Positions 1-7,773 of a stretch of 43,417 bases of DNA are shown here, piece by piece. The DNA is from Hymenobacter lapidiphilus. Lineage in GTDB: Bacteria > Bacteroidota > Bacteroidia > Cytophagales > Hymenobacteraceae. The notes under the pieces were generated by a model. That model was not told where the DNA came from. It did no database searches and worked only from the letters and a program-made list of their open reading frames with translations. Each line of letters begins with the position of its first letter. Position 1 is the first letter of the stretch. The stretch covers positions 1 to 43,417 of the forward strand of contig NZ_QVLT01000033.1 of assembly GCF_003417065.2 (NCBI RefSeq), read 5' to 3'. A program made the position numbers and the translations under genes.

Positions 1-67
1 AGTACATTGCAACGGTCTGTTCGCGCATGGTCGGCAGGGCTTGAAGGGGTCGAATACTTCAAACCTA

Positions 68-96
68 GTCTGTTCACGCCGAACAGACTTTTTTTT
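68..96 (+). terminator. Intrinsic terminator
   Basis: An 8-bp perfect stem (GTCTGTTC at 68-75, GAACAGAC at 81-88) with a 5-base loop is followed by eight T at 89-96. It probably ends the transcript of a gene lying left of the window. Confidence 0.8.
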
Positions 97-135
97 GGCC
101 TTATTTATACCTCGCAACTTGGGTTAGGTAGTGCA

Positions 136-286
136 ATGGTGAACCGTAAAAGCGTGTCATTCTGAGCGCAGCGAAGAATCTCGCGTGCCAGAGTAGTTTC
201 CGTCGTCACACAGAGTAAGACAAGAGCTAGCATTGCACGCGAGATTCTTCGCTCGGCTCAGAATGACACCCATTTACGGTTCATCG
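136..286. repeat. Long dispersed inverted repeat, copy A (GAATCTCGCG subtype)
   Basis: Two arms of about 50 bases (136-188 and 235-286) are near-perfect reverse complements around a centre of about 45 bases. The outer part carries AACCGTAAA/TTTACGGTT, then TGTCATTCTGAGC, then GAAGAATCTCGCGTGC. The same core occurs at 15871-15969 and 21652-21748, and a sister subtype at 11607-11711 and 18369-18476, so this is a dispersed family. No transposase gene is inside. Confidence 0.85.
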
Positions 287-384
287 AATCAACCACTCAC
301 CAGACCACTGTTTCTCCGCCAGCCAACTCACTATTTCACCTTTCGTACCTTTAGGCTCTAATCTCACCCCACCCAATTCAACTT

Positions 385-1566
385 ATGCAAATCAAGGAAG
401 TAGTAATCGTAGCCGCTGTGCGGACCCCAATTGGCTCGTTTGGTGGTAGCCTGGCCTCTTTGTCGGCCGTAGAGCTGGGCGCTATTGCCATTAAGGGCGC
501 TTTGGAGAAGGCTGGCGTTGATGGCAAGGAAGTGCAGCAGGTAATTATGGGCAACGTGATTTCGGCCAACCTGGGCCAGGCACCTGCCCGCCAGGCCGCC
601 AAGAAAGCCGGCCTGCCCGACACCGTGGAGTGCACGACCGTGAACAAGGTGTGCGCCTCGGGCTCGAAAGCCATCATGTACGGCGCCCAGGCCATTATGC
701 TGGGTCAGGCCGATGTGGTGATGGCCGGCGGCATGGAGAGCATGAGCAACGTGCCCTACTACCTCGACAAAGCCCGTTTTGGCGCTAAGTATGGCAACGG
801 CCAGATGATTGACGGCCTGATGAAGGACGGCCTCTGGGACCCCTACAACGACTACGCCATGGGCAACGCCGCCGACGCTACGGCCGCCCACTACGGCATC
901 AGCCGCGAAGACCAGGACGCCTTTGCCCAGCAGAGCTACGAGCGGAGCGCTGCCGCTGCCAAAGCCGGTAAGAAGAAGGACGAAATCGTGCCCGTCACCA
1001 TCACGGTGCGCGGCAAGGAAACCGTTATTTCCGACGACGAGGAGTACCTGAAGGCTGACTTCAGTAAGTTCGCCGGGCTGCGGGCCGCCTTCACCAAAGA
1101 GGGCACCGTAACGGCCGCCAATGCCTCCACCCTCAACGGCGCCGCCGCCGCCGTGCTGCTGATGAGCCGCGAGAAGGCCGACGAGCTGGGCATCAAGCCG
1201 CTGGCCATTATCCGGGGCTTCGCCGATGCCGAGCAGGCGCCCGAGTGGTTCACCACTACCCCTGCCTTGGCTATTCCGAAGGCGCTGAAGAACGCCGGTC
1301 TGGACGCTTCCGATGTAGATTTCTACGAAATCAACGAGGCTTTCTCAGTGGTTTCGCTGGCCAACAACAAGCTGCTGAACCTGGAAGGCACCAAGGTAAA
1401 CGTGTACGGCGGGGCCGTTTCGCTGGGCCACCCGCTGGGTGCTTCCGGCGCCCGCATTGTGACTACGCTACTGAGCGTACTCGAAAATGAGGGTGGCAAA
1501 ATCGGCGTTACCGGCATCTGCAACGGTGGCGGTGGTGCCAGCAGCATTGTGCTAGAGAAAGTCTGA
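385..1566 (+). CDS. Acetyl-CoA C-acyltransferase (thiolase)
   Basis: Thiolase of 393 residues, the usual family length. It catalyses reversible condensation or thiolysis of acyl-CoA (acetoacetyl-CoA or 3-ketoacyl-CoA) in the cytoplasm. The nucleophilic Cys90 lies in VNKVCASGSKA, the NEAF motif is near residue 316, the catalytic His349 is in GHPLGASGAR, and the second Cys379 is in CNGGGGAS. The start ATG at 385 gives the normal N-terminus (MQIKEVVIVAAVRTPIG). The gene stands alone, with a terminator 65 bases after the stop. No beta-oxidation or polyhydroxyalkanoate genes flank it, so biosynthetic (AtoB/PhaA-like) and degradative (FadA-like) roles cannot be separated; the length and GGxxxSN-type motifs favour the acetyl-CoA acetyltransferase group. 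Confidence 0.95.
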   Translation: MQIKEVVIVAAVRTPIGSFGGSLASLSAVELGAIAIKGALEKAGVDGKEVQQVIMGNVISANLGQAPARQAAKKAGLPDTVECTTVNKVCASGSKAIMYGAQAIMLGQADVVMAGGMESMSNVPYYLDKARFGAKYGNGQMIDGLMKDGLWDPYNDYAMGNAADATAAHYGISREDQDAFAQQSYERSAAAAKAGKKKDEIVPVTITVRGKETVISDDEEYLKADFSKFAGLRAAFTKEGTVTAANASTLNGAAAAVLLMSREKADELGIKPLAIIRGFADAEQAPEWFTTTPALAIPKALKNAGLDASDVDFYEINEAFSVVSLANNKLLNLEGTKVNVYGGAVSLGHPLGASGARIVTTLLSVLENEGGKIGVTGICNGGGGASSIVLEKV

Positions 1567-1630
1567 TCACGAATTAGCACGGATTTTATCGGATTTCACG
1601 GACTGTGTAGCCGATTTCCGTTTGGAGTTG

Positions 1631-1664
1631 AAAGCCCTGCCGCACCTTTTGCGGCAGGGCTTTT
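1631..1664 (+). terminator. Terminator after the thiolase gene
   Basis: A 13-bp stem (AAAGCCCTGCCGC at 1631-1643 with GCGGCAGGGCTTT at 1651-1663) has a 7-base loop and is followed by TTTTG. It lies 65 bases after the thiolase stop. Confidence 0.8.
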
Positions 1665-1719
1665 GTTTGCCCACCTGCTCGCAAGGCACTACTTCGCCCT
1701 TTTCCCCGTTCTTGTCGCT

Positions 1720-3162
1720 ATGAGATTTCTGCCCGCTTTTATTTTCCTCCTCACTGCCACCACCGCCGCCCAGGCCCAAAAGCTGCGGCGGCTGACAACC
1801 TACTTTGACTCGACGCGGGTGCATCCGCGGGAGAAATTTTCGGCCCTTGTGGGGGCTGATACCGTGATGCAGGGGCCCTACAAGCGGTTTTATTACACCG
1901 GCAAGCTGGAGGCCCAAACCCGCTACACCGCCGGTAAGCGCGACTCCTCCTACGTGGAGTTTCACCCTAACGGCGGCCGGCGGCTGGAGGTAACCTACCA
2001 GGACGGCGTGCGCCAAGGTCCCTTCAAAACCTACTACGACACCGGCAAGCCGGCCCAGGAAGGCTCCTTCGCCGATGACGAGCCCAACGGCGAACTGCGC
2101 TACTTCTTCCCCGACGGCCGCATCAAGCTGGAAACCACCTTGGCTAAGGGCCAGCCCTCGGGCTTGGTGCGCGAGCTGTATGATTCGGGCAAGCCCAAAG
2201 CCGAAATAACCTTTACCGACGGGCAGGCCAATGGGCCGGTGAAAACCTACTACGAAAACGGCCAGCTCCAGAGCGAGGGCAGCTACCGCCGCGGGCTGCT
2301 GGCGGGTCCCTACAAAACGTATTACGACAACGGCCAGCTCGAAACTGAAGTGCTGGCCGACCAGACCGGCCGCGGCCGCTACCGCAGCTATTACCGCTCG
2401 GGCCAGCTCCAGACCGAAGGCACCTACGTGGCCGTGCCGCTGGTGGGCCGGGCCGTGAAAAACCCGCTCGGCGACGACCTCACCAAGCAGGCCCGCACCC
2501 TGGCTGGTGGCACCAACAACCTCGACGGCCCCGCCAAATCCTACCACGAAAACGGCGCTGTCAGGAGTACCATGACTTACCGCCAGGGCACGCTGGTGGG
2601 TACCCAGCAGGATTTCTACGAAACGGGCAAGCCCCGGCAGAAAACCGAGTACGCCAACCAGGCCCGCGACCGGAAAATCACGAGCTACTTCGAGGACGGC
2701 ACCGTGCAGCGCGAGCAGCAGTACAAGAACAACCTGCCCGTGGGCCAGTGGCGTACCTATTTCCCCGGTGGCAAGCAGGTGCAGCAGCTCGAAACCTACC
2801 AGAACGGCCGCCTCGGCGGCGAGCAGATGACCTACTACCATACCGGCACGCTTAAAAGCAAGCTGCTGAACGAGAACGGCAAGCCCGCCGGCCTGGGCCA
2901 GGAATTCTACCCTTCGGGCAAGCTGCAGGCCGAAACCACCTACGTGCGCGGCCTCAAAACCGGGCCCTACCGCCTGCTCCGCGAAGACGGCACGCCCGAA
3001 GCCAGCGGCGCCTTCCGCAACGGCAAGGAAACTGGCGTCTGGTCCTACTTCGGCCCCGATGGCACTACGGTTAAGGAGCGCAAGACCTTCCGCAACGGCC
3101 AGGTAGTGCCCGCCGGCAGCAGTGCGCCGGCGAAGAGCACCGCCCCGGCGAAGAAGAAGTAG
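1720..3162 (+). CDS. Secreted MORN-repeat / YwqK-family protein
   Basis: Protein of 480 residues. Residues 1-20 form a Sec signal peptide (MRFLPAFIFLLTATTAAQAQ), which is why the ATG at 1720 is preferred to an in-frame start 57 bases upstream. The rest is a long series of repeats of about 23 residues of the form G.YK.YY.NG.L..E..Y, typical of MORN repeats and of the family databases call YwqK antitoxin. The C-terminus is a short Ala/Lys/Pro tail. The repeats make a beta-hairpin solenoid. The antitoxin label comes from a Bacillus homologue and should not be taken as function here: there is no toxin gene nearby. It is probably periplasmic or outer-membrane associated, role unknown. It is convergent with the next gene. 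Confidence 0.85.
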   Translation: MRFLPAFIFLLTATTAAQAQKLRRLTTYFDSTRVHPREKFSALVGADTVMQGPYKRFYYTGKLEAQTRYTAGKRDSSYVEFHPNGGRRLEVTYQDGVRQGPFKTYYDTGKPAQEGSFADDEPNGELRYFFPDGRIKLETTLAKGQPSGLVRELYDSGKPKAEITFTDGQANGPVKTYYENGQLQSEGSYRRGLLAGPYKTYYDNGQLETEVLADQTGRGRYRSYYRSGQLQTEGTYVAVPLVGRAVKNPLGDDLTKQARTLAGGTNNLDGPAKSYHENGAVRSTMTYRQGTLVGTQQDFYETGKPRQKTEYANQARDRKITSYFEDGTVQREQQYKNNLPVGQWRTYFPGGKQVQQLETYQNGRLGGEQMTYYHTGTLKSKLLNENGKPAGLGQEFYPSGKLQAETTYVRGLKTGPYRLLREDGTPEASGAFRNGKETGVWSYFGPDGTTVKERKTFRNGQVVPAGSSAPAKSTAPAKKK

Positions 3163-3188
3163 CGGAGCAAACCCGCTTATCCTTGCGG

Positions 3189-3310
3189 GTGAAGCGAAGC
3201 AATCTTAAAAACCGCAAAGCCCCTGATGTCCGTGCTGGCATCAGGGGCTTTGCGCTTATTGGGGCTGCAGCGCTACAGGAACGGATTGCTTCACTTCGCT
3301 CGCAATGAAG
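3189..3310. repeat. Imperfect inverted repeat around the convergent terminator
   Basis: GTGAAGCGAAGCAATC (3189-3204) is mirrored with two mismatches by GATTGCTTCACTTCGC (3284-3299). The right arm continues as TCGCAATGAAG. It resembles the GTCATTGCGAGCGAAG.GAAGCAATC class of short dispersed palindromes. The terminator hairpin at 3214-3253 sits in its centre. Confidence 0.55.
3214..3253. terminator. Bidirectional terminator hairpin
   Basis: A perfect 15-bp stem (GCAAAGCCCCTGATG at 3214-3228, CATCAGGGGCTTTGC at 3239-3253) with a 10-base loop lies between the convergent MORN-repeat and DUF885 genes. The T-rich tails are weak on both sides, so termination in both directions is inferred from position. 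Confidence 0.65.
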
Positions 3311-3341
3311 AATGAGTGAACCCACTCAACTCATCAGCTTC

Positions 3342-5123
3342 TTACTTCTTCTCTTTCGCCAGCATCATCTCCCGGATGTATTTTACCGGGGCGCTGCCGT
3401 AGCTGAGGAACTTTTCGTGGAAGGTTTTGAGGTTGAACTCCTTGGCATGCTTCTTTTTCAGCTCCTCGCGCAGGTCGTAGATTTCGGTGTAGCCGGTGAA
3501 GTAGGAACTGAGCTGCACCTGGCTGAGGGTGGCGCGCAGCCACTTGTTGCGGGCTTCGGCTTCTTCCTGGAAACCGTCGCGGCGCAGCATTTCCACGGCC
3601 TGGGCCTCCGTGAGGTTACCGGCCTGCACTTCATGGTCGATGATGGCATTGAGCGTGACGCGCATGTTCCACTTGTTCCACATCAGCCAGAACTCGTCGG
3701 TGTTACCGCCGTAACCACTCTCCAACATCATGCGCTCGGCGTACACGGCCCAGCCCTCAATCATGGCCCCGTTGCCGAGGATGGACTTGATGAGCGACGG
3801 GCTGCGGTTGGCGTACACGAGCTGGGTGTAATGGCCCGGAATAGCCTCGTGGATGTTGAGAATCTGGAGCGTGTAGGTGTTGTATTCCCGCAGGTAGCTC
3901 TCGGCCTGAGGTGCCGGCAGCCCCACAATGGGGTCGACGTTGTAGTAGGTATCCGCGCCCTTATCGTAGGGGCCGGGGGCCGAGACGCTGGCGCCGGCAC
4001 CGCTGCCGCGCATGTAGAGCGGGGTTTCGCGCACTACCAGCGGCTGGGTGGGGTCCTGGGTAAGCAAATCGTGCTCGTTTACCCAGCGTACCAGCTCGGG
4101 CATCTGCTCGCGCACGGCGTCCACGAAGCGCTGGGGCGTGGCGTGTTCGCGCGAGAGGGCCGCTACCACGTCGCGCACAATGGCCAGCGTGTCCTGCGGC
4201 ACGGCCTGGTACTGCACGTATTTAGGATAGACGCGCAGCGCCCGGACCTTCATGTCGGTTAACAGTTCCTGGCGGTGCGCCAGGGCCTTGCGGTACACTT
4301 CATCGGCCGAGTAGCGGCTCTGGATATCGAGGGCAAACTTGCGGTTGAACAGCGCCGGCCCGATGCGGAAGTTGCGGAAGCTACCGGCCGGCAGCACTTC
4401 GGTCTGTAGAAAGCCGATGTAGCCTTCCATGGCCAGCCGGGTGGTGGCCACCCGGCCGCGCAACTCCTGCTTCTCGGCTTCGCTCAGCCCCGATTTGGCC
4501 ACCGAATCGAGCAGGGCCGGGCCGAACACGCTCAGGCCGCCCTGGTTCTGGCGAATGGCCAGGTTGGTGTGCTCGCGGGTGGGCTTTTGGATGCTCTGCT
4601 TGGCCGCCTCGTAGTAGTCGGTTACCTGAATAAGCTTCTGGCTGATGGCGCGCAGGCGCTTGTCGAGGGGGGCGTAGCGGCCGTTGAGCAGCTCGGCCAC
4701 CGCGCCGCCCACGTTGTAGTTGGCCGGGTTCCACTCCCAGGTGCGCAGCGTATCGGCGTAAAAGCGCGCCGAGGCCAGGTAGTTCTGCATCAGCCGGTAA
4801 TCGGTCTGGTTGTTCACCGAAAGCTTACCCAGCTCGAAGTTTTGCATCTCCTTGGTCCGGCGGGCAATGGCGGCGGCCTCCGTCTGCCGGCGGCCGGCCG
4901 AAGGCACTATCAGCACCGAGTCGTAGCGGTGGAAGCCCTGCGAGGAGGCCCACTCGGGGTTATAATACCAGAGCGAGTCGATGAAACGTGCCTTGTAATC
5001 GTCGAAGGTGGCGTCGGCGGTGGCGGCCGTGTCGGTGCGGGGCTTGCTGCCCGAGTCGCAGGCGGCCAGCGAGCAGGCGCCGGCCAGCAGCACGGCGGCG
5101 GGCAGGAAGTAGCGATGTTTCAT
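3342..5123 (-). CDS. DUF885 family lipoprotein (putative metallohydrolase)
   Basis: Protein of 593 residues. The N-terminus MKHRYFLPAAVLLAGACSLAAC has a lipobox (LAAC) followed by D-S-G, so it is exported and lipidated. This supports the start at 5123 over an in-frame one 36 bases upstream. The DUF885 domain fills the mature part. Near the C-terminus H425-E-A-I-P-G-H431 is followed by a conserved Glu in MIEGWAVYAERMM; this HExxPGH plus downstream Glu layout looks like a zinc site, as in peptidases. The biochemical role of most DUF885 members is not established, so metallopeptidase-like activity is an inference. It is divergent from the small secreted protein gene at 5350. Confidence 0.88.
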   Translation of the reverse strand: MKHRYFLPAAVLLAGACSLAACDSGSKPRTDTAATADATFDDYKARFIDSLWYYNPEWASSQGFHRYDSVLIVPSAGRRQTEAAAIARRTKEMQNFELGKLSVNNQTDYRLMQNYLASARFYADTLRTWEWNPANYNVGGAVAELLNGRYAPLDKRLRAISQKLIQVTDYYEAAKQSIQKPTREHTNLAIRQNQGGLSVFGPALLDSVAKSGLSEAEKQELRGRVATTRLAMEGYIGFLQTEVLPAGSFRNFRIGPALFNRKFALDIQSRYSADEVYRKALAHRQELLTDMKVRALRVYPKYVQYQAVPQDTLAIVRDVVAALSREHATPQRFVDAVREQMPELVRWVNEHDLLTQDPTQPLVVRETPLYMRGSGAGASVSAPGPYDKGADTYYNVDPIVGLPAPQAESYLREYNTYTLQILNIHEAIPGHYTQLVYANRSPSLIKSILGNGAMIEGWAVYAERMMLESGYGGNTDEFWLMWNKWNMRVTLNAIIDHEVQAGNLTEAQAVEMLRRDGFQEEAEARNKWLRATLSQVQLSSYFTGYTEIYDLREELKKKHAKEFNLKTFHEKFLSYGSAPVKYIREMMLAKEKK

Positions 5124-5349
5124 AGGGAGCGGCGGGTTAGAAGGCAAGGTACGCGGCAAGGACGACAGTAGCAGCCCGGGCGTTGCGCCGGCGTCCTCCC
5201 TGTTTCCATCCGCCGGCAGACCCCATAATTCCCGCTTGTTTTCCAGCCCGCTTTTTTCTGTGTAGTAGTTTTACTTGCAACCCTGCTACCGTCTCTGGCG
5301 CAGCGTTTGCACTGGTCGTCTGGCGCCGGTTGCCCCTCTTTTCCGCTAT
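5124..5349. promoter_or_regulatory. Divergent promoter region
   Basis: This 226-base gap between two divergent genes should hold promoters for both. A pyrimidine-rich stretch near 5250-5275 is the least GC-rich part, but I cannot identify a clear -33/-7 pair in either direction. Confidence 0.3.
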
Positions 5350-5865
5350 ATGAAAATCATGCCTGCCACGCTGCTGGCCCTGTTGCTGGCCCTGTTGCTG
5401 GCCCAGCCAGCCCACACCCATTCCCTTGCCCGCCTCGATGCAGCCAATGGCTTTCGTGGCCTGCCCTTCGGGGCGCCGCTTACCGAGGCCCTGCACCTGC
5501 AGCTGCTGCGCGACAAAGGCGACGAGAAAGTGTATGAGCGCCTCGACGAGCAATTGCAGGTGGGCGGCTTCACGGCAGCGCGCATTCACTACAAGTTTTT
5601 TCGGGGGCAGTTCGCGGCCGTCACCATCATCGTGAAGGGCGCGGCCGAAACGCGGAAGGTACGCCCCGCGCTGGAGGCCCTCTACGGCCCCGGCCGCATC
5701 GAAGACTTCAGCTGCAAATGGCAGGGTGCCCTGGTAGCCCTTTCCTATGCCTCCCTCTCCGATGAGCAGACCATCATGGCTATGAGCAGCCGCCTGCTGG
5801 CCGCCCAGATGCAGCAAGCCAATGCCCCGTCCAACACGACCAAGCTCAAAACCAAGCAGAAGTAA
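5350..5865 (+). CDS. Small secreted protein, unknown function
   Basis: Protein of 171 residues that I do not recognise. Residues 1-23 are a signal peptide (MKIMPATLLALLLALLLAQP) whose hydrophobic core is encoded by near-identical 12-base direct repeats (CTGCTGGCCCTG type, 5371-5403). The mature part is mixed alpha/beta with the motif RGLPFGAPL, which resembles the start of small secreted proteins that measure an FRGLPFGASxxEV-type segment, and a Lys-rich tail. The ATG at 5350 is chosen because it gives the signal peptide directly; longer in-frame forms begin with non-ATG codons and unlikely sequence. It is divergent from the DUF885 gene. A possible gene remnant follows immediately. Confidence 0.75.
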   Translation: MKIMPATLLALLLALLLAQPAHTHSLARLDAANGFRGLPFGAPLTEALHLQLLRDKGDEKVYERLDEQLQVGGFTAARIHYKFFRGQFAAVTIIVKGAAETRKVRPALEALYGPGRIEDFSCKWQGALVALSYASLSDEQTIMAMSSRLLAAQMQQANAPSNTTKLKTKQK

Positions 5866-5866
5866 C

Positions 5867-5983
5867 TACGAGGCACGGTACCGCGCCGCCACCAATGCCA
5901 ACGACGCCGAGCAGCAGCCCGATGCGCTGGTGGCCGCCCTCTACAGGTTCAGCGCCGAGGCAATCGGGCTGCTGGGCGTATAG
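5867..5983 (+). pseudogene. Possible C-terminal gene remnant
   Basis: Right after the stop of the preceding gene, in the next frame, 38 codons run open to a TAG at 5981-5983 and read YEARYRAATNANDAEQQPDA and then LVAALYRFSAEAIGLLGV. The composition is protein-like (GC3-rich codons, amphipathic helices), but there is no start codon of its own. It could be the tail of a decayed gene, or the result of a frameshift that once joined it to the preceding protein. I do not recognise the family. Confidence 0.35.
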
Positions 5984-6005
5984 AGTTAACTGCGCGAACA
6001 ACATC

Positions 6006-6035
6006 TTGATTATCATTTCGTTAAGCAGACCTTTG
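6006..6035 (+). promoter_or_regulatory. Candidate Bacteroidota promoter for the beta-propeller gene
   Basis: TTG at 6006-6008, a 19-base spacer, and GACCTTTG at 6028-6035 match the TTG-N19-TAnnTTTG consensus except for one base of the TA pair. It lies 38 bases before the ATG at 6074 in a locally AT-rich stretch. Confidence 0.5.
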
Positions 6036-6073
6036 CTTTATTCCATCTTCCCATCCTCTTCCTTCCTGTGTCA

Positions 6074-7042
6074 ATGCGCAACCTTCTCTATCTGTCCCTC
6101 ACCGCCCTGGTTTTGGGCACCTCGGCCTGCAACAAGGACGACGACGACGAGCCCACCCAGCGGTTTGAAATAAAGCAGGAGTCCTACGTACTGCCCGGCA
6201 ACCAGCTCTTTCCCGAAGGAATTGCCTACAACCCCAGCCAGGGCACGTTTTACGTGGGCAGCACCACCAACGGCGACGTGGTGCAGGTGAACGTGGAAAC
6301 CGGCGCGGCGAGCATCTTCGCCGCCGGGGCCGCCCAGAACCGGGCCGACTGCCGGGGCCTGAAAACCGACGCCCGAAACCGCCTCTGGATTGCTGGCGGG
6401 GCCGAAAACAAGATTCACGTTCTCAACCCCGATGGCAGCCTGCTTAAAACCTGGGACACCAAGGCCCTGTTCAACTCCGGCTTCATCAACGACTGCGCCG
6501 TGGACGCCAACTTCGTGTACTTCACCGACTCGCGGGTGCAGAAAGTGTACCGCGCGGCGGTGAGCGGCAGCACGCCCGGCGAGGTAGAAGAGTGGCTGGC
6601 CTTCACCGACGCCCAGCTACCCTACGGTACGGGCTTCAACGCCAACGGCATCGCCCTCACCGACGATGGCCGCTACCTGATCATCGTCATCTCTAACACC
6701 GGCAAGGTCTTCCGCATCGACCGCACGAGCAAGGCCATTGCCGAAGTTACGCTCGACCAGCCCGTAACGGCCGGCGACGGGCTCTGGCTGACGGGCACCA
6801 AGCTCTACGTATCGCGCAACTCCACGGGCCAGGTATTTCCGGTGCAGCTCAACGATGCCTTCACCCAGGGCACGGTGGGCGCGGGCTTCGGTAGCAACCT
6901 CAAGTTCAACACCACCATCGCCCGCGCCGATAATTTCTTCCTGGTCGTGAACTCCCAGCTCAACCTGCGCCCCAACGGCAGCACGCCCCCACCCGCGGCC
7001 CCCACGCTGCCCTTCACCGTGTCGCGCGTTGCCATTCCGTAG
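6074..7042 (+). CDS. SMP-30/gluconolactonase-like beta-propeller lipoprotein
   Basis: Protein of 322 residues. MRNLLYLSLTALVLGTSAC is a lipoprotein signal with Cys19, followed by an Asp-rich spacer (NKDDDDEP). The mature part is a six-bladed propeller-like sequence with repeated G.....YN...G..YVGS-type blades, for example GIAYNPSQGTFYVGSTTNGD and GLKTDARNRLWIAGGAENK, as in SMP-30/LRE and NHL proteins. Substrate is unknown; family members include lactonases. It could equally be a non-enzymatic sugar- or protein-binding propeller. It is monocistronic, with a good promoter candidate upstream and a strong terminator downstream. Confidence 0.85.
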   Translation: MRNLLYLSLTALVLGTSACNKDDDDEPTQRFEIKQESYVLPGNQLFPEGIAYNPSQGTFYVGSTTNGDVVQVNVETGAASIFAAGAAQNRADCRGLKTDARNRLWIAGGAENKIHVLNPDGSLLKTWDTKALFNSGFINDCAVDANFVYFTDSRVQKVYRAAVSGSTPGEVEEWLAFTDAQLPYGTGFNANGIALTDDGRYLIIVISNTGKVFRIDRTSKAIAEVTLDQPVTAGDGLWLTGTKLYVSRNSTGQVFPVQLNDAFTQGTVGAGFGSNLKFNTTIARADNFFLVVNSQLNLRPNGSTPPPAAPTLPFTVSRVAIP

Positions 7043-7106
7043 CGCATAGCTTCGGGCGCTTTTAAACAAACAGACCTTAGTCTTCGCCAAGTCCACCTCA
7101 AGTGCG

Positions 7107-7143
7107 AAAGCCCTCCCGGCCACATGGCCGGGAGGGCTTTTTT
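7107..7143 (+). terminator. Strong intrinsic terminator
   Basis: A 15-bp perfect stem (AAAGCCCTCCCGGCC at 7107-7121, GGCCGGGAGGGCTTT at 7126-7140) with a 4-base loop ends in six T. It follows the beta-propeller gene. Confidence 0.92.
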
Positions 7144-7198
7144 GTGCGCTGAGGCTACTATGCAGTGGAACGACTGGTTGCGAGAAGCCTATCTGTTG

Positions 7199-7247
7199 GG
7201 GCTTACCGATACAGGCCGACGGCAGGTTGGCCTGTATCGGTAAGCCC
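7199..7247. repeat. 19-bp perfect inverted repeat
   Basis: GGGCTTACCGATACAGGCC (7199-7217) and its exact reverse complement (7229-7247) flank an 11-base centre. It lies just past the 3' end of the frameshifted paralog (minus strand). There is no T-tract on either side, so it is not a classical terminator; it may be a mobile palindrome or a 3' mRNA structure. Confidence 0.75.
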
Positions 7248-7267
7248 AATTGGACGGTAGTAGCCGG

Positions 7268-7716
7268 CTACCGCGCCACCGAGTTGTAGTAGGCGGCCGC
7301 GCCGCCCAGCTCGCGGGCAATGGCTTCCAGCTCGGGCCACTCGGTACTGGTGCCGCCCAGAAACCCACCCCGGCGCACGACCTGCGGTACGTCGGTTATG
7401 GTAGTGCCCGTTATCCAGCGCCCGCGCAGTAGCAGCTGGTGGCCCGTTACTTGCACGAAAATGCTCATAATCGGGTTCGATTCGAGGGTAGTAAAATCGG
7501 TGCTGAGCGTGAGCAGCTCGGCGTCGGAGTGGCGCAGGGTGTAGCCACGGGCCCCTAACACGGCAGCCGCCCGCTGCCAGGCCACGCGCCCTCGCCGGGT
7601 AGCGTCAGCACAATGGTATCATCGGCGCGGTCGGGCGCGGTGTGCAACGCGGGGAATTGGGCGAAGGCCGGAAAACCAGCGCAGGCCATCAGCAACAGAA
7701 ACAGGATCCTTTTCAT
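7268..7716 (-). pseudogene. Secreted tandem-paralog protein, copy 1, broken by a one-base frameshift
   Basis: From the ATG at 7716 the frame reads a signal peptide (MKRILFLLLMACAGFPAFAQ) and then DDTIVLTLPGEG. At the CCC run near 7589-7591 it leaves the frame in which the rest of the family sequence continues (VAWQRAAAVLGARGY ... PELEAIARELGGAAAYY) to the stop at 7268. Adding one base restores LPGEGRVAWQR, which matches LPDEGRAAWQR in copy 2 and LPQEGVAAWQR in copy 3, and gives 149 residues. It is either a recent pseudogene or a sequencing error in a homopolymer. The family itself is not one I recognise. Confidence 0.8.
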
Positions 7717-7737
7717 AGGGATACACGGTATAAAGCA

Positions 7738-7770
7738 GAAAAGCCGGCCCCGCTATGGAGCCGGGCCGGG
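7738..7770 (-). terminator. Probable terminator of paralog copy 2
   Basis: On the minus strand CCGGCCC and GGGCCGG form a stem of at least 7 bp immediately after the stop of copy 2. TTTTC follows (AAAAG on the plus strand near 7740). It sits between copies 2 and 1. Confidence 0.5.
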
Positions 7771-7773
7771 CGG

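Larger units (their letters stand above)
1..384. other. Intergenic region upstream of the thiolase
   Basis: I see no convincing complete gene here. One plus-strand frame is open from the window edge to a stop at 42-44 and could be the last 13 codons of an upstream gene, because an intrinsic terminator follows at 68-96. The rest is occupied by a long inverted repeat (136-286) and about 100 bases before the thiolase start. In that last stretch TACCTTTA at 346-353 is one mismatch from the Bacteroidota -7 box TAnnTTTG, but no matching -33 box is visible. Confidence 0.5.

Noticed and set aside
1..100. tRNA or small RNA gene
   Set aside because: GGGGTCGAATACTTC looks faintly like a T-arm, but the stem does not pair and no acceptor or anticodon arm can be drawn. 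The terminator alone does not prove an RNA gene.
1720..3162. Antitoxin of a toxin-antitoxin system
   Set aside because: The YwqK/MORN family label suggests it, but the protein has a signal peptide and no toxin gene is adjacent.
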